This document shows positions 8,305 to 17,616 of a stretch of 64,000 nt of DNA, piece after piece. How positions within the stretch are numbered: position 1 is the first letter of the stretch; every line of letters starts with the position of its first letter. Position numbers and translations under genes: made by a program. This stretch comes from UBA3478 sp049596955. Lineage in GTDB: Bacteria > Bacteroidota > Bacteroidia > Flavobacteriales > Flavobacteriaceae. Below the pieces are notes generated by a model. It was not told the origin of the DNA. It saw nothing but the letters and a program-made list of their open reading frames with translations, and searched no databases. Location: the NCBI GenBank assembly GCA_049596955.1, contig JBMYMD010000001.1:1-64000 (forward strand), given 5' to 3'.

Positions 8305-9657
8305 TTATCCAATTTCTTTGAGTAATAGATCTAATCCTTCTCTAATAATTTGTTGATGCGGTTGTTTTGAGATGCAAATAAACTCTGTCAAGGCAAAGTC
8401 TTCGGGAGCAACCTCATACAAACCTAGCTGTTCCATTTCGTCTAAATCTTTGACCATACAAGCCTTGAGCAATTGCATTGGATAGATGTCTAGCGGAAAG
8501 ACTTTTTCATAACTTCCCGTTACCACAAATGCCCTGTGCTCACCATTTGTATTGGTGGTCAAATCGTATTTTTTCTTAGGGGTCAACCACGAAAAGGTAA
8601 ACGCCCTAGTGCTTGAAATTTTATCAAAAACGGGTTTATTCCAACCAAAAAACTCATAATCATCACCTTCTGGAATAGCCGTAATCTGAGTGGTGTAGAA
8701 TCCAATGGCTCCATCCATTTCTGAGGTGTAACCCGTTAGGACATCACCATTGATTAAACGATGATTGCCTTCTTTTAATCCACAGCTCTCAATAGTATTT
8801 TCTAAAGAGGCACCATACGTAGTTCTCACGTACATGGGCTCATTGATTGAAGACCCTGTTACAGCGACAATGCGCTCTGGGTTATATTTTCCGTCAAGAA
8901 GTAACTCTCCTATAATCAGAAGGTCTTGTGCTCCAATGGTCCAAACCACCTCTCCTTTATTAATAGGATCGATATGTCCGATTTGAGTACCGACGAGTCC
9001 TGCGGGATGAGGACCAGATATCGCGTGTAAATCAATATTTTTAATCGCTTCAAAAACAGAACCTTCTTTATTTGGAACTGAAACATGAACCTTTCCAGGT
9101 GTCAAAATATTAAGCGCGTCAATGGCCGCTTGCATTTTTTCTTCATTTCCTTTGAGTATATATTCTAAGTCTGGCTGCAGAGGGCCAGAATTAAAAGCTG
9201 AAATAAATACGGCCTTGGGATTTTGGTCTGGTCTTGCAATTACATCATACGGTCTTTGTTTGATGTAAGGCCAACATCCAGATTTCAATAGATGTTTTTT
9301 TACGTCTTCTGCATTTTTACCAGAAAAGTCGAACGCCTTGTGATCGACACAATTATTTTTACCGTCCGATTTGATCGAGATATTGAGCACTCTTCTGCGT
9401 GCTCCTCTTTCAATTTCAGTGATGGTACCACTTACCGGTGAAACGAAAAGTATTTCTTCATTGTTCTTGTCGAAAAAAAGAGGTTCACCTTTAGAAACTT
9501 GAGCGTTTTCTTTGTGAATTAATTTTGGAGTTAACCCGTGAAAATCATCTAATCTCACCTTAAAGGTTTTACTGTCTTTGGCGTTTTCTGTACGCATTTC
9601 AGCCTCTCCTTTTAATGAAATAGACAATCCTTTTTTGATACGAATGTCTTTAGACAT
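8305..9657 (-). CDS. nqrA: Na+-translocating NADH:quinone reductase subunit A
   Basis: Cytoplasmic-side subunit of NQR, 450 residues, with no membrane helices of its own. It begins with the family start DIRIKKGLSISLKGEAE, followed by a barrel-sandwich segment (GEPLFFDKNNEEILFVSPVSG, about 57-77) and the RnfC/NqrA fold with GPHPAGLVGTQIGHIDPI near 220. It is the first gene of the operon. A good promoter lies 37 to 68 bases upstream of its ATG on the minus strand. NQR reduces menaquinone here, since the window encodes MenG. Confidence 0.97.
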   Translation of the reverse strand: MSKDIRIKKGLSISLKGEAEMRTENAKDSKTFKVRLDDFHGLTPKLIHKENAQVSKGEPLFFDKNNEEILFVSPVSGTITEIERGARRRVLNISIKSDGKNNCVDHKAFDFSGKNAEDVKKHLLKSGCWPYIKQRPYDVIARPDQNPKAVFISAFNSGPLQPDLEYILKGNEEKMQAAIDALNILTPGKVHVSVPNKEGSVFEAIKNIDLHAISGPHPAGLVGTQIGHIDPINKGEVVWTIGAQDLLIIGELLLDGKYNPERIVAVTGSSINEPMYVRTTYGASLENTIESCGLKEGNHRLINGDVLTGYTSEMDGAIGFYTTQITAIPEGDDYEFFGWNKPVFDKISSTRAFTFSWLTPKKKYDLTTNTNGEHRAFVVTGSYEKVFPLDIYPMQLLKACMVKDLDEMEQLGLYEVAPEDFALTEFICISKQPHQQIIREGLDLLLKEIG

Positions 9658-9693
9658 AATTGGTTAGATAGGTTTATATACTATTAAACGCGG

Positions 9694-9725
9694 CAAAAAT
9701 AAGACAGGAAAGTGTACTAACACAA
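9694..9725 (-). promoter_or_regulatory. promoter of the nqr operon, TTG-21-TAnnTTTG
   Basis: Read on the minus strand: TTG at 9725-9723, a 21-base spacer and TATTTTTG at 9701-9694, a full match to the Bacteroidota -33/-7 consensus. The box is followed by C, as in the other boxes of this window. The predicted transcript would have a leader of about 30 bases before nqrA. Confidence 0.75.
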
Positions 9726-9773
9726 TTTTGTTTAAATAAATTATTGTATCCTTCCTATTTCAAAATGCCCTTT

Positions 9774-9781
9774 TAATTTTG
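9774..9781 (+). promoter_or_regulatory. candidate -7 box of the T9SS plug gene
   Basis: TAATTTTG matches TAnnTTTG and lies 13 bases before the ATG at 9794. No TTG sits at the usual 17-23 base distance; the nearest, at 9744-9746, is 27 bases away. The call is therefore weaker than for nqrA. If it is real, the leader is only about 7 bases. Confidence 0.4.
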
Positions 9782-9793
9782 TTTTTTTACATC

Positions 9794-11017
9794 ATGCAAA
9801 AGCTTACCTGTATTCTATCCTTGACTTTTTGTCTGATGCACTCTGTGGTTTACAGTCAACAAAAGCAGCTAAATACCATTATTTTTAGAGGAAGTGACCA
9901 GACCGAAGTACTGCCTGTAGTAGCCCTTGGGGAAGCCCTACACCTTAGTTTCGATGACCTGGCAAACTTAGAGGAAGATTATTACTATTACATTGAACAT
10001 TACAACAAGGATTGGAGTAAATCAAACTTGTTTCAAACTGAATATATTTCTGGTTTTGATGGACAGCGAATTGTTAATTATCAAAACAGTTATAACACCT
10101 TAATCTCCTATTCGAATTATACCTTGACTATTCCCAACAATCAAATTCGAATTACCAAAAGTGGACATTATAAAATTTTAATTAAAAACAATCAAAACGA
10201 GCTCGTTCTAGAACGAAAATTTATCGTTTATGAGCCTTTAGCTCAAATCGCCGGAATCGTTAAGCGACCGCGAAAAATAAATCTAGGTAATGAGCAGCAG
10301 CGCATTGAGGTAAGGGTAAACATCAATCGAAATGCACTGATTGACTTCGAACAACGTACTTCCCTGTCTATTATTCAAAACTTTCAGTGGAGCACTCAAA
10401 AGACATTTAAAACTCCCGATTTTCAAAATAGCAATCAGCTCATTTACAACCGTGATGAAATTCAATTTTTTGGTCAAAATGAATTCCTCTTCTTTGACAC
10501 CAAGGACATCAGAAGTACCAATAACAGCGTAAGAGAAATTAGTTATGAGATGCCTATTCTCATGAAACTATACACCCAAAGAAACAGACAACTCCTACCC
10601 TATACCTACAACCCAGATATCAACGGTGATTTTGTGATACAAACCCTACAAGGCACAAACCCATCAATAGAAGCCGACTACGTGAATGTTGATTTAAGTT
10701 TAGAAAACGTCGGAGATTTTAACGAGGTGTATATCATCGGTGGATTCAACAATTTTGAACTCAATAAGGAGTCCCAACTTGAATTCGATGAACAATCTAA
10801 TATCTGGAAGACAAGACTTTTGCTTAAACAAGGCATTTACAACTATCTTTTTGTCACCACAAACAAAGAAGGTGTATTAGACGCTAGTAGTATCAATGGC
10901 AGTTTTCTAAACACTGAAAATGCTTATCAGATTTTATTTCATTACAAGGATTTTGATTTGAATTACGATCGTGTAATCGGTTATCAAAAAATTTATTCGT
11001 CTGATCTAGGACTTTGA
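9794..11017 (+). CDS. type IX secretion system plug-domain protein (DUF5103 family)
   Basis: Secreted beta-sandwich protein of 407 residues with a signal peptide (MQKLTCILSLTFCLMHSVVYSQ). The family includes the plug that closes the SprA translocon of the type IX secretion system from the periplasmic side. Recognisable segments are NTIIFRG, YYYYIEHYNKDW, SGFDGQRIVNYQNSYNT and the C-terminal VYIIGGFNNFELN fold. A TTG five codons upstream would also keep the frame open, but the ATG at 9794 starts a proper signal peptide and lies after the TAATTTTG box. It is followed by an ApaG-like gene, a neighbour order seen in other Flavobacteriia. Confidence 0.85.
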   Translation: MQKLTCILSLTFCLMHSVVYSQQKQLNTIIFRGSDQTEVLPVVALGEALHLSFDDLANLEEDYYYYIEHYNKDWSKSNLFQTEYISGFDGQRIVNYQNSYNTLISYSNYTLTIPNNQIRITKSGHYKILIKNNQNELVLERKFIVYEPLAQIAGIVKRPRKINLGNEQQRIEVRVNINRNALIDFEQRTSLSIIQNFQWSTQKTFKTPDFQNSNQLIYNRDEIQFFGQNEFLFFDTKDIRSTNNSVREISYEMPILMKLYTQRNRQLLPYTYNPDINGDFVIQTLQGTNPSIEADYVNVDLSLENVGDFNEVYIIGGFNNFELNKESQLEFDEQSNIWKTRLLLKQGIYNYLFVTTNKEGVLDASSINGSFLNTENAYQILFHYKDFDLNYDRVIGYQKIYSSDLGL

Positions 11018-11044
11018 GCGTTTGTCCTAAATTTCGAGCCTTAA

Positions 11045-11066
11045 TCGAATTAATATTTCAATTCGA
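11045..11066. repeat. short inverted repeat between the plug and apaG-like genes
   Basis: Arms TCGAATT and AATTCGA (7 of 7 pair) around an eight-base loop, 28 bases after the plug stop and 34 before the next start. There is no T-run after it, so it is not a standard intrinsic terminator. The rest of the 82-base gap shows only a degenerate TGATTTTG box at 11077-11084. Confidence 0.45.
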
Positions 11067-11099
11067 CCAAATGCAGTGATTTTGGCCTACATTAAAAAC

Positions 11100-11483
11100 A
11101 TGAATGCTGAAACTAACCAACTTATATTTATCAAAAATTCCATCAAAAACGATGAGGTTTTTTACAAAAATGACAAGCCTTTATACGGCTACAGCTACAA
11201 TACTACCATTACCAATGAGAGTACTATGGCGCTTCGGTTTATAAGCGTTAAGTGGAACGTCTACGAATTAAACAAGAATTACGAAATCTTCAGTTCATCT
11301 CTTAGAGGTCAAAAACCTTTAATTCTTCCTCAAGAATCATTTTCTTATAAATCAAATTTGGCGATTGAATCTGAATTCGGAGCTATTGAGGCTTACTTCT
11401 TATTTCAAGACGTCATCTCAAAAGACTTCATTGAGATAAAGTCTGTTCTGATTCAATTGCACCCTGAATATTACATGAATTAA
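11100..11483 (+). CDS. divergent ApaG-domain protein
   Basis: 127 residues, all-beta. The pattern follows ApaG: YGYSYNTTITNEST, then SVKWNVYELN, then the GQKPLILPQESFSYKSN turn, then EFGAIEAYFLFQD. Identity is low, and the usual HW of the strand after the first turn reads KWNVY. ApaG-type domains bind phosphate-containing ligands or serve as protein-interaction modules; the role here is not known. The frame is open from a GTG at 11076, but the ATG at 11100 gives the normal ApaG length and an A-rich leader. Confidence 0.7.
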   Translation: MNAETNQLIFIKNSIKNDEVFYKNDKPLYGYSYNTTITNESTMALRFISVKWNVYELNKNYEIFSSSLRGQKPLILPQESFSYKSNLAIESEFGAIEAYFLFQDVISKDFIEIKSVLIQLHPEYYMN

Positions 11484-11497
11484 TGCGTTAAATCCTA

Positions 11498-11505
11498 TAC
11501 CTTTG
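11498..11505 (+). promoter_or_regulatory. -7 box of pruA
   Basis: TACCTTTG is a full match to TAnnTTTG and is followed by CG, giving the same ten bases (TACCTTTGCG) as in front of rpsO. No TTG lies at 17-23 bases upstream, so only the -7 element is supported. The leader to the ATG at 11532 would be about 20 bases. Confidence 0.6.
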
Positions 11506-11531
11506 CGGCATAACTTTTGAATTCAAACGTC

Positions 11532-13163
11532 ATGTCTAACGCTCTATTTAAGGTTCCAGAAATTGCTAACGAAAAAGTTCTGGATTACAAAAAAAACAGT
11601 ATTGAAAAACAAAATGTTCTACAGACCTATAAATCACTGTATAAAAATCACATTGATATACCGATGTACATTAATGGTGAAGAAGTACGGACTGGATCAT
11701 GTAATTCTATTACCCCACCGCACGACCACAAACACGAAATTGGAAAATATCATTTAGCTTCTGAAAAAGAAGTTCAACTCGCTATTGACAGCGCCTTAAA
11801 TGCAAGAGAGAAATGGGGACAGACACCTTGGCAATCTCGCGCTGCGGTATTCTTAAAAGCGGCTGACCTCTTAGCTGGACCTTATAGAGCACGAATTAAT
11901 GCCGCCACAATGCTCGCGCAATCAAAGACTATTCATCAAGCCGAAATCGATGCTGCTTGTGAGCTTATTGACTTCTTGCGATTCAATGCGAGCTTTTTAA
12001 CTCAGATTTATTCAGATCAACCACAATCAGCTTCAGGAATGTGGAATCAAGTTAGCTACAGACCATTGGAAGGATTTATATACGCCATTACACCTTTTAA
12101 CTTCACCGCTATTGCAGGAAACTTACCAGCATCTGCAGCTCTAATGGGAAATACGGTGGTTTGGAAACCAAGTGATTCTCAGGTATACAGTGCTCAAGTG
12201 ATTATGGAAGTCTTTCAAGAAGCTGGATTACCCTCTGGAGTAATTAATATGATTTACGGAGATCCCGTCATGATCAGTGACAAAGTTTTAAGCCACTCTG
12301 ATTTTTCTGGTTTACATTTTACTGGATCTACCGAGGTTTTTAAAAATCTTTGGAAGCAAATCGGAAGCAATATTCACAACTACAAAACCTATCCGAGAAT
12401 AGTCGGAGAAACTGGAGGAAAAGACTTTATCATTGCGCACCCCTCTGCGAACAGTAAACAAGTTAGTACGGCTATCGTAAGAGGAGCTTTCGAGTTACAA
12501 GGTCAAAAGTGTAGTGCTGCATCTAGAGTATACCTTCCAAAATCAAAAGCCAATGCCATTTTAGACTTGGTAAAAGAAGATATTGATAAAATCGGTAAAC
12601 CTGGGAGTCCTGAGGATATGACGCGCTTTGTAACTGCTGTGATTCATCAGCAAGCCTTTGATCGCAATGTACATTTTATTGAACGCGCTAAAAAAAGTAA
12701 TGAGGCTACTATTCATGCAGGTGGTGGCTACGATGATAGCTGCGGCTACTTTATTGATCCTACGGTTATAGTGACCACCAATCCGAGGTATGAAACCATG
12801 GAAACCGAACTTTTTGGCCCAGTAGTTACTGTCTTTGTATACGAAGACGATCAGTGGGAAGACACCCTCAAACTGGTAGATTCCACCTCAGAGTATGCGC
12901 TAACCGGTGCTGTATTTGCAAAAGACCGTTACCTGATCAACGAGGCGCTAAAAGCCTTAGAAAATTCAGCAGGAAACTTTTACATCAATGACAAGCCCAC
13001 AGGTGCTGTGGTTGGTCAACAGCCTTTTGGAGGAGCTAGAGCCTCTGGAACAAATGACAAGGCGGGATCAGCACTTAATCTACTCAGATGGGTTTCTCCG
13101 CGATTAATTAAAGAGACCTTTGTGAGCCCTGAGGATTACACTTATCCTTTCTTAGAAAGTTAA
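11532..13163 (+). CDS. pruA: L-glutamate gamma-semialdehyde dehydrogenase (1-pyrroline-5-carboxylate dehydrogenase)
   Basis: Oxidises glutamate semialdehyde to glutamate with NAD+, the second step of proline breakdown. It has 543 residues, the standard length for this single-function family. Visible are the ITPFNFTAIAGNLP cofactor region, FTGSTEVFKNLW, the VGETGGKDF Glu loop and the catalytic Cys in RGAFELQGQKCSAASR. The end YINDKPTGAVVGQQPFGGARASGTND is typical of P5CDH. A TTG at 11517 is in frame, but the ATG gives the known family start. Its stop shares TTAA with the stop of rsmG on the other strand. Confidence 0.96.
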   Translation: MSNALFKVPEIANEKVLDYKKNSIEKQNVLQTYKSLYKNHIDIPMYINGEEVRTGSCNSITPPHDHKHEIGKYHLASEKEVQLAIDSALNAREKWGQTPWQSRAAVFLKAADLLAGPYRARINAATMLAQSKTIHQAEIDAACELIDFLRFNASFLTQIYSDQPQSASGMWNQVSYRPLEGFIYAITPFNFTAIAGNLPASAALMGNTVVWKPSDSQVYSAQVIMEVFQEAGLPSGVINMIYGDPVMISDKVLSHSDFSGLHFTGSTEVFKNLWKQIGSNIHNYKTYPRIVGETGGKDFIIAHPSANSKQVSTAIVRGAFELQGQKCSAASRVYLPKSKANAILDLVKEDIDKIGKPGSPEDMTRFVTAVIHQQAFDRNVHFIERAKKSNEATIHAGGGYDDSCGYFIDPTVIVTTNPRYETMETELFGPVVTVFVYEDDQWEDTLKLVDSTSEYALTGAVFAKDRYLINEALKALENSAGNFYINDKPTGAVVGQQPFGGARASGTNDKAGSALNLLRWVSPRLIKETFVSPEDYTYPFLES

Positions 13164-13786
13164 AAGGGTAGATATACTAATTTCTTGGTTTGGAATTCTT
13201 CTTCAGGAATCCAATCGTAGAGCTTATAGATTTGACTTTGTGGATAGGTTGAAAGCTCTTCTTCTAGGTCTCCGCCTTTGAGGTATAGAATGCCATTTGC
13301 GATAGGGTGCGTATTCTTTTTTGAAAGTAAGTGTTGTGTCCAATGCACAAAGGTTGGCATATAGGCAACCGCTCTGGAGACCACAAAGTCAAATTGACCT
13401 GAAGTTAAATCTTCTGCCCTACTGTGAATGGTTTCTACATTGGGGAGGTTCAAACCTGCAACTACTTCTTCAACAACTTTTAATTTTTTACCGATGGAAT
13501 CAACAAGAGTAAAGTTGACCTCTGGAAATAGAATGGCAAGGGGAATTCCTGGAAATCCACCTCCGGTGCCAACATCAATGATCTTTGAATTTTCTTTAAA
13601 CGAAATGAATTTCGCAATGCACATTGAATGTAGTACGTGTCTAAGGTAAATCTGCTCTATATCTTTTCTAGAAACTACATTTATTTTAAGATTCCAGTCA
13701 TTGTATAACCGTTCTAAATCGCTAATTTGCGCTATCTGTTTTGAACTGAGTTTATTGAAGTATTTAAAGACTTTTTCTGTGGACAT
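13160..13786 (-). CDS. rsmG: 16S rRNA (guanine-N7)-methyltransferase
   Basis: Methylates G527 (E. coli numbering) of 16S rRNA; loss of this enzyme elsewhere gives low-level streptomycin resistance. It has 208 residues, normal for the family. The SAM site IIDVGTGGGFPGIPLA (about 69-84) is textbook RsmG, followed by TLVDSIGKKLKVVEEV and the VVSRAVAYMP segment. It is a single gene on the minus strand, with a 53-base gap to the divergent desaturase and a four-base stop-to-stop overlap with pruA. Confidence 0.96.
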   Translation of the reverse strand: MSTEKVFKYFNKLSSKQIAQISDLERLYNDWNLKINVVSRKDIEQIYLRHVLHSMCIAKFISFKENSKIIDVGTGGGFPGIPLAILFPEVNFTLVDSIGKKLKVVEEVVAGLNLPNVETIHSRAEDLTSGQFDFVVSRAVAYMPTFVHWTQHLLSKKNTHPIANGILYLKGGDLEEELSTYPQSQIYKLYDWIPEEEFQTKKLVYLPF

Positions 13787-13839
13787 TAAAAGGATTTTGC
13801 GCTAAATTAATCATTCTAAGCAGGCTAATTAACCGAGTT

Positions 13840-14940
13840 ATGAAAAAGAAAAATATTCGATTTGAACGAGCGGACCAACGCAAGTTCTTTACCACCCTAA
13901 ACAAAAGAGTAAACGATTATTTCAGACAAAAATCATTGAAAAAGACAGGAAATTTCAAGTTGTATTTTAAAACACTTATCATGTTTATACTTCTTGTGAC
14001 CCCTTATTTTCTAATCACCATTTTTGATTTTCACTTCGCCTTAGATTTTGCGCTTTGCATTATTATGGGAATTGGAGTCGCTGGAGTCGGTATGAATGTT
14101 ATGCACGATGCAAATCACGGTTCATTCTCATCAAAAAAATGGGTGAATAAAATTATGGGGAGTAGTATTTACCTATTAGCGGGAAATGTCTACAACTGGA
14201 AAGTGCAGCACAATTTACTGCACCACACCTTTACCAATATTCACGAGCATGACGAAGATTTAGAGGCCGGTAGAATTTTGAGGTTTTCAAAACATACACC
14301 TTGGAAAAAGCATCACCGATATCAACACCTCTACTCTATTCTTCTCTACGGTTTACTTACAATCAACTGGTCACTAACTAGTGATTTCACCCAAATGATT
14401 AGATACAGAAAACGAAAACTATCGGTTGGCGCTGAGAAAAGTGACACCTATATGTGGAGTATGTTGATCTTGACTAAGATATTATACTTCATCATCTGGA
14501 TTGTGTTACCTATTGTTGTTTTTGACATTGCTTGGTATCAAGTAGTTATTGGATTTTTTGTGATGCATTACATCGCAGGACTCATTTTGAGTATGATATT
14601 CCAATTGGCGCATATTGTGGAAAAAGCAGAAACACCGACTCCAAACGAATCTGGATTCATGAAAAATACATGGGCTATTCACCAGTTGTTTACCACAGCA
14701 AATTTTGGTACCAGAAGTAAATTTTTGAACTGGTTTAGCGGCGGATTAAACCATCAAATCGAACACCATATATTTCCGAATATTAGTCACGTACATTATT
14801 CTAAGATTGCAGAAATTGTCAAATCAACGGCGAAAGAATTTAATCTACCTTATCACGAATACAGTTCGATTTGGGTAGCCATAGAATCACATTTTAATCA
14901 CCTTAAACATTTAGGAAACAAACCTGCTGTAGCAGTTTAA
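13840..14940 (+). CDS. membrane fatty acid desaturase
   Basis: Integral-membrane di-iron desaturase that introduces a double bond into a lipid- or CoA-bound acyl chain. It has 366 residues. The three histidine boxes are complete: HDANH (89-93), HNLLHH (124-129) and HQIEHH (305-310), the last of the front-end or acyl-lipid type. Four to five hydrophobic spans lie between and around the boxes. There is no cytochrome b5 domain, so an external electron donor is needed. The regiospecificity cannot be told. It is followed ten bases later by an aminotransferase, probably on the same transcript although the functions are unrelated. Confidence 0.9.
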   Translation: MKKKNIRFERADQRKFFTTLNKRVNDYFRQKSLKKTGNFKLYFKTLIMFILLVTPYFLITIFDFHFALDFALCIIMGIGVAGVGMNVMHDANHGSFSSKKWVNKIMGSSIYLLAGNVYNWKVQHNLLHHTFTNIHEHDEDLEAGRILRFSKHTPWKKHHRYQHLYSILLYGLLTINWSLTSDFTQMIRYRKRKLSVGAEKSDTYMWSMLILTKILYFIIWIVLPIVVFDIAWYQVVIGFFVMHYIAGLILSMIFQLAHIVEKAETPTPNESGFMKNTWAIHQLFTTANFGTRSKFLNWFSGGLNHQIEHHIFPNISHVHYSKIAEIVKSTAKEFNLPYHEYSSIWVAIESHFNHLKHLGNKPAVAV

Positions 14941-14950
14941 TCACTCAAAA

Positions 14951-16141
14951 ATGAACAATCAAGTATCCGAAAGATTACAAAAAATGTCAACCTCAGCCAC
15001 GCTTGCCATGGCTGCCAAAGCGAGAAGTTTAAAAAATGATGGCGTCGATGTCATTGGACTGTCTCTGGGAGAACCCGATTTCGATATTCCAGACTTTATC
15101 AAAGAAGCAGCCAAACAAGCAATAGACGACAATTACAGCTCCTACACCCCTGTAGATGGTTATGCCGATTTAAAAGAAGCTATTATACACAAGTTTAAGA
15201 GAGATAACCAAATTGATTATACCGCTAATTCAATTGTGGTCTCTACAGGAGCAAAGCAATCGCTTTACAATGTAGCTATGGTGGTGCTCAATAAGGGTGA
15301 CGAAGTTATTTTACCCGCACCGTTTTGGGTGAGTTATAGTGATATTGTCAAACTAGCCGAAGGTGTTCCCGTTGAAGTTCCAACTTCAATTGAAAACGAT
15401 TTTAAAATGACGGCTGAGCAATTAGAAGCCGCTATTAATGATAAGACTCGAATGCTGTGGTTTAGTTCACCATGTAATCCTAGCGGATCATTTTACAGCA
15501 AAGAAGAATTAGAATCCTTAGCTCAGGTGTTAAAAAAGCATCCAGACATTATCGTGGTTTCTGATGAAATCTATGAACACATCAATTTTAGCAGTGGAGG
15601 TCATACCAGTTTTGCAACTATTGGAGGTATGCAAGAACGAACGGTAACCGTTAATGGAGTCTCTAAGGCCTTTGCCATGACAGGATGGCGAATCGGATAT
15701 ATCGGAGCCCCTGATTGGATTGCAAGAGCCTGTAACAAACTACAAGGTCAGGTGACTAGTGGAGCTAATGCTATCGCTCAGCGTGCCGTTATTACTGCAC
15801 TTCAGGAATCTCCAAGTAGAATTCAGTATATGGTAGATGAATTTAAAGAGCGAAGAGACTTGGTACTACAACGATTGAATGACATACAAGGGTTCAAGGT
15901 CAATGTACCTGAAGGAGCCTTTTACGTATTTCCTGACATCTCATACTTTTTTGGAAAAACACTAAAAAACAAAAAAATTGCAAACGCCTCTGATTTCGCC
16001 TTGTACTTATTAGAAGAAGCACATGTGGCTACTGTTACAGGTGAGGCTTTTGGGAATCCAGATTGCATACGAATCTCTTATGCTGCATCAGAAAAAGAAT
16101 TGCTAGAAGCATTGAGAAGAATTGAAGAAGCAGTAAGCTAA
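14951..16141 (+). CDS. class I pyridoxal-phosphate aminotransferase, probably aspartate aminotransferase
   Basis: 396 residues, fold type I. Visible are the SLGEPDFDIP start segment, SSYTPVDGYADLK, the VSTGAKQSLYN cofactor loop, SPCNPSGSFYS, VVSDEIYEHI, and the Schiff-base lysine K239 in VNGVSKAFAMTGWRIGY. This set fits the aspartate/prephenate aminotransferase group (Igamma type). Substrate preference cannot be fixed from the motifs alone. The stop overlaps the trkH stop by four bases (CTAA). Confidence 0.9.
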   Translation: MNNQVSERLQKMSTSATLAMAAKARSLKNDGVDVIGLSLGEPDFDIPDFIKEAAKQAIDDNYSSYTPVDGYADLKEAIIHKFKRDNQIDYTANSIVVSTGAKQSLYNVAMVVLNKGDEVILPAPFWVSYSDIVKLAEGVPVEVPTSIENDFKMTAEQLEAAINDKTRMLWFSSPCNPSGSFYSKEELESLAQVLKKHPDIIVVSDEIYEHINFSSGGHTSFATIGGMQERTVTVNGVSKAFAMTGWRIGYIGAPDWIARACNKLQGQVTSGANAIAQRAVITALQESPSRIQYMVDEFKERRDLVLQRLNDIQGFKVNVPEGAFYVFPDISYFFGKTLKNKKIANASDFALYLLEEAHVATVTGEAFGNPDCIRISYAASEKELLEALRRIEEAVS

Positions 16142-17613
16142 AATTTTCTCCAAAAAGACGGGCTGACTAGTATCAATATAGTAAAGAGCTCTAGCCTTCC
16201 CAACAGCATAAGCACACTGAGACAGATTTTGGCTGCAACTGGAAGTGCGGCATAAGTACTTACGGGATTAATTTCTCCTAGGGCAGGCCCTACATTTCCT
16301 AAAGCGGATGCTGCGCCACCTATCGCTGTTTCAAAATCTAATCCGCAGAGGGCAAGAATGGCAGACCCTGCGATGAACAATAGCATATAGAGCACAAAAA
16401 ATCCGATGACATTATCAACGATTTGCTTATCTACAGCTCTCGAGTTGAAACGAACTGGAATAATTGCATTTTGATGCAGACTCCGTTTAAACTCCAAAAG
16501 ACTGTTTTTGATGATTAATAAATGACGAACAATTTTAACACCTCCACTGGTTGAACCCGAAGATCCTCCAGCGAACATTAACCCAAAGAAAAGAACAGTT
16601 AAAAATGAATTCCATGCCGTAAAATCAGAGGTGACAAAACCCGTTGTGGTTATAACGGCAACCACTTGAAATAGTCCGTGTCTAAATGCGGTTTCTATGG
16701 AATCCCATCCTGTTTGGGCGGTAGAGAAATCGCTGTAGTAACGTATTCCCAAGGCAGTGATGATGGCAAAAGCTATAATCAGTTTAAAGTAAAATCTAAA
16801 CTCATCATCTTGAAGTACTTTTTGCACTTTACCGGTGAGCGCATAATAAGACAACACAAAATTTGTGCCTGCTAAAAACATAAATACAACGATGATGTAT
16901 TGAATCAAAGGCTGATCATTCCAAAAGGCGATGCTGCTGTTTTTGGTAGAGAAACCACCCGTGGACATCGTAGAGAGTGAATGATTGAGCGCATCGAAAA
17001 GGCTCATTCCAGCACCCCACAGCAAAATAGTTTCTACTAAGGTATAGCCTACATAAATGTACCAAAGTCGCTTTGCAGTATCTGTAATTCGAGGATGTAA
17101 TTTATCTCCTCCAGGACCTGGTGCCTCTGCAGCGAACAACTGCATTCCTCCAATTCCCAAAAGCGGTATAATCGCAATAGCCAGAACAATGATTCCCATT
17201 CCTCCAATCCAATGTGTTAAACTTCTCCAAAGCAATATTCCCTTGGGTAGGATTTCAATTTGATCAATCACGGTGGCACCGGTAGTGGTATAACCTGACA
17301 TGGTTTCAAAAAAGGCATTTTCAAAACCCTTTATGCTACCACTAAAGACATACGGTAACACTCCTGAGAAAACGAGTAAAAGCCATCCTGCACCTACAAT
17401 AAAAAAACCTTCGCGTTTACGAAGCTCTTTTTTGTGATTGCGAAAAGCATACATCCCTAAACCACCCAAAGACAAAGTCATCAAGGCGGCCATGAGTATG
17501 TCAGTTGCCACATCATCACCCATGGCAAAGCTAATTATACTGGCCAATAACATGAAGCTCGCATTACAGACGAGCAAGAGCCCCATAATATACATGATGA
17601 TTCTGCTGTTCAT
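16138..17613 (-). CDS. trkH: Trk-type potassium uptake channel subunit
   Basis: Membrane pore of the TrkAH potassium system, 491 residues with the four-fold M1-pore-M2 layout. The filter-like loops are visible: TMSGYTTTGATV (about 104-115), STMSTGGFSTKNSS, VITTTGFVTSDF and SALGNVGPALGEI. The first loop and last loop keep the Gly of each K+ filter repeat. It is the second gene of a trkA-trkH operon, three bases after trkA, and its stop overlaps the stop of the convergent aminotransferase. Confidence 0.95.
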   Translation of the reverse strand: MNSRIIMYIMGLLLVCNASFMLLASIISFAMGDDVATDILMAALMTLSLGGLGMYAFRNHKKELRKREGFFIVGAGWLLLVFSGVLPYVFSGSIKGFENAFFETMSGYTTTGATVIDQIEILPKGILLWRSLTHWIGGMGIIVLAIAIIPLLGIGGMQLFAAEAPGPGGDKLHPRITDTAKRLWYIYVGYTLVETILLWGAGMSLFDALNHSLSTMSTGGFSTKNSSIAFWNDQPLIQYIIVVFMFLAGTNFVLSYYALTGKVQKVLQDDEFRFYFKLIIAFAIITALGIRYYSDFSTAQTGWDSIETAFRHGLFQVVAVITTTGFVTSDFTAWNSFLTVLFFGLMFAGGSSGSTSGGVKIVRHLLIIKNSLLEFKRSLHQNAIIPVRFNSRAVDKQIVDNVIGFFVLYMLLFIAGSAILALCGLDFETAIGGAASALGNVGPALGEINPVSTYAALPVAAKICLSVLMLLGRLELFTILILVSPSFWRKF

Positions 17614-17616
17614 CTC

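Noticed and set aside
9779..9793. TTG as start of the plug-domain protein
   Set aside because: It overlaps the TAATTTTG box, and the ATG at 9794 begins a normal signal peptide.
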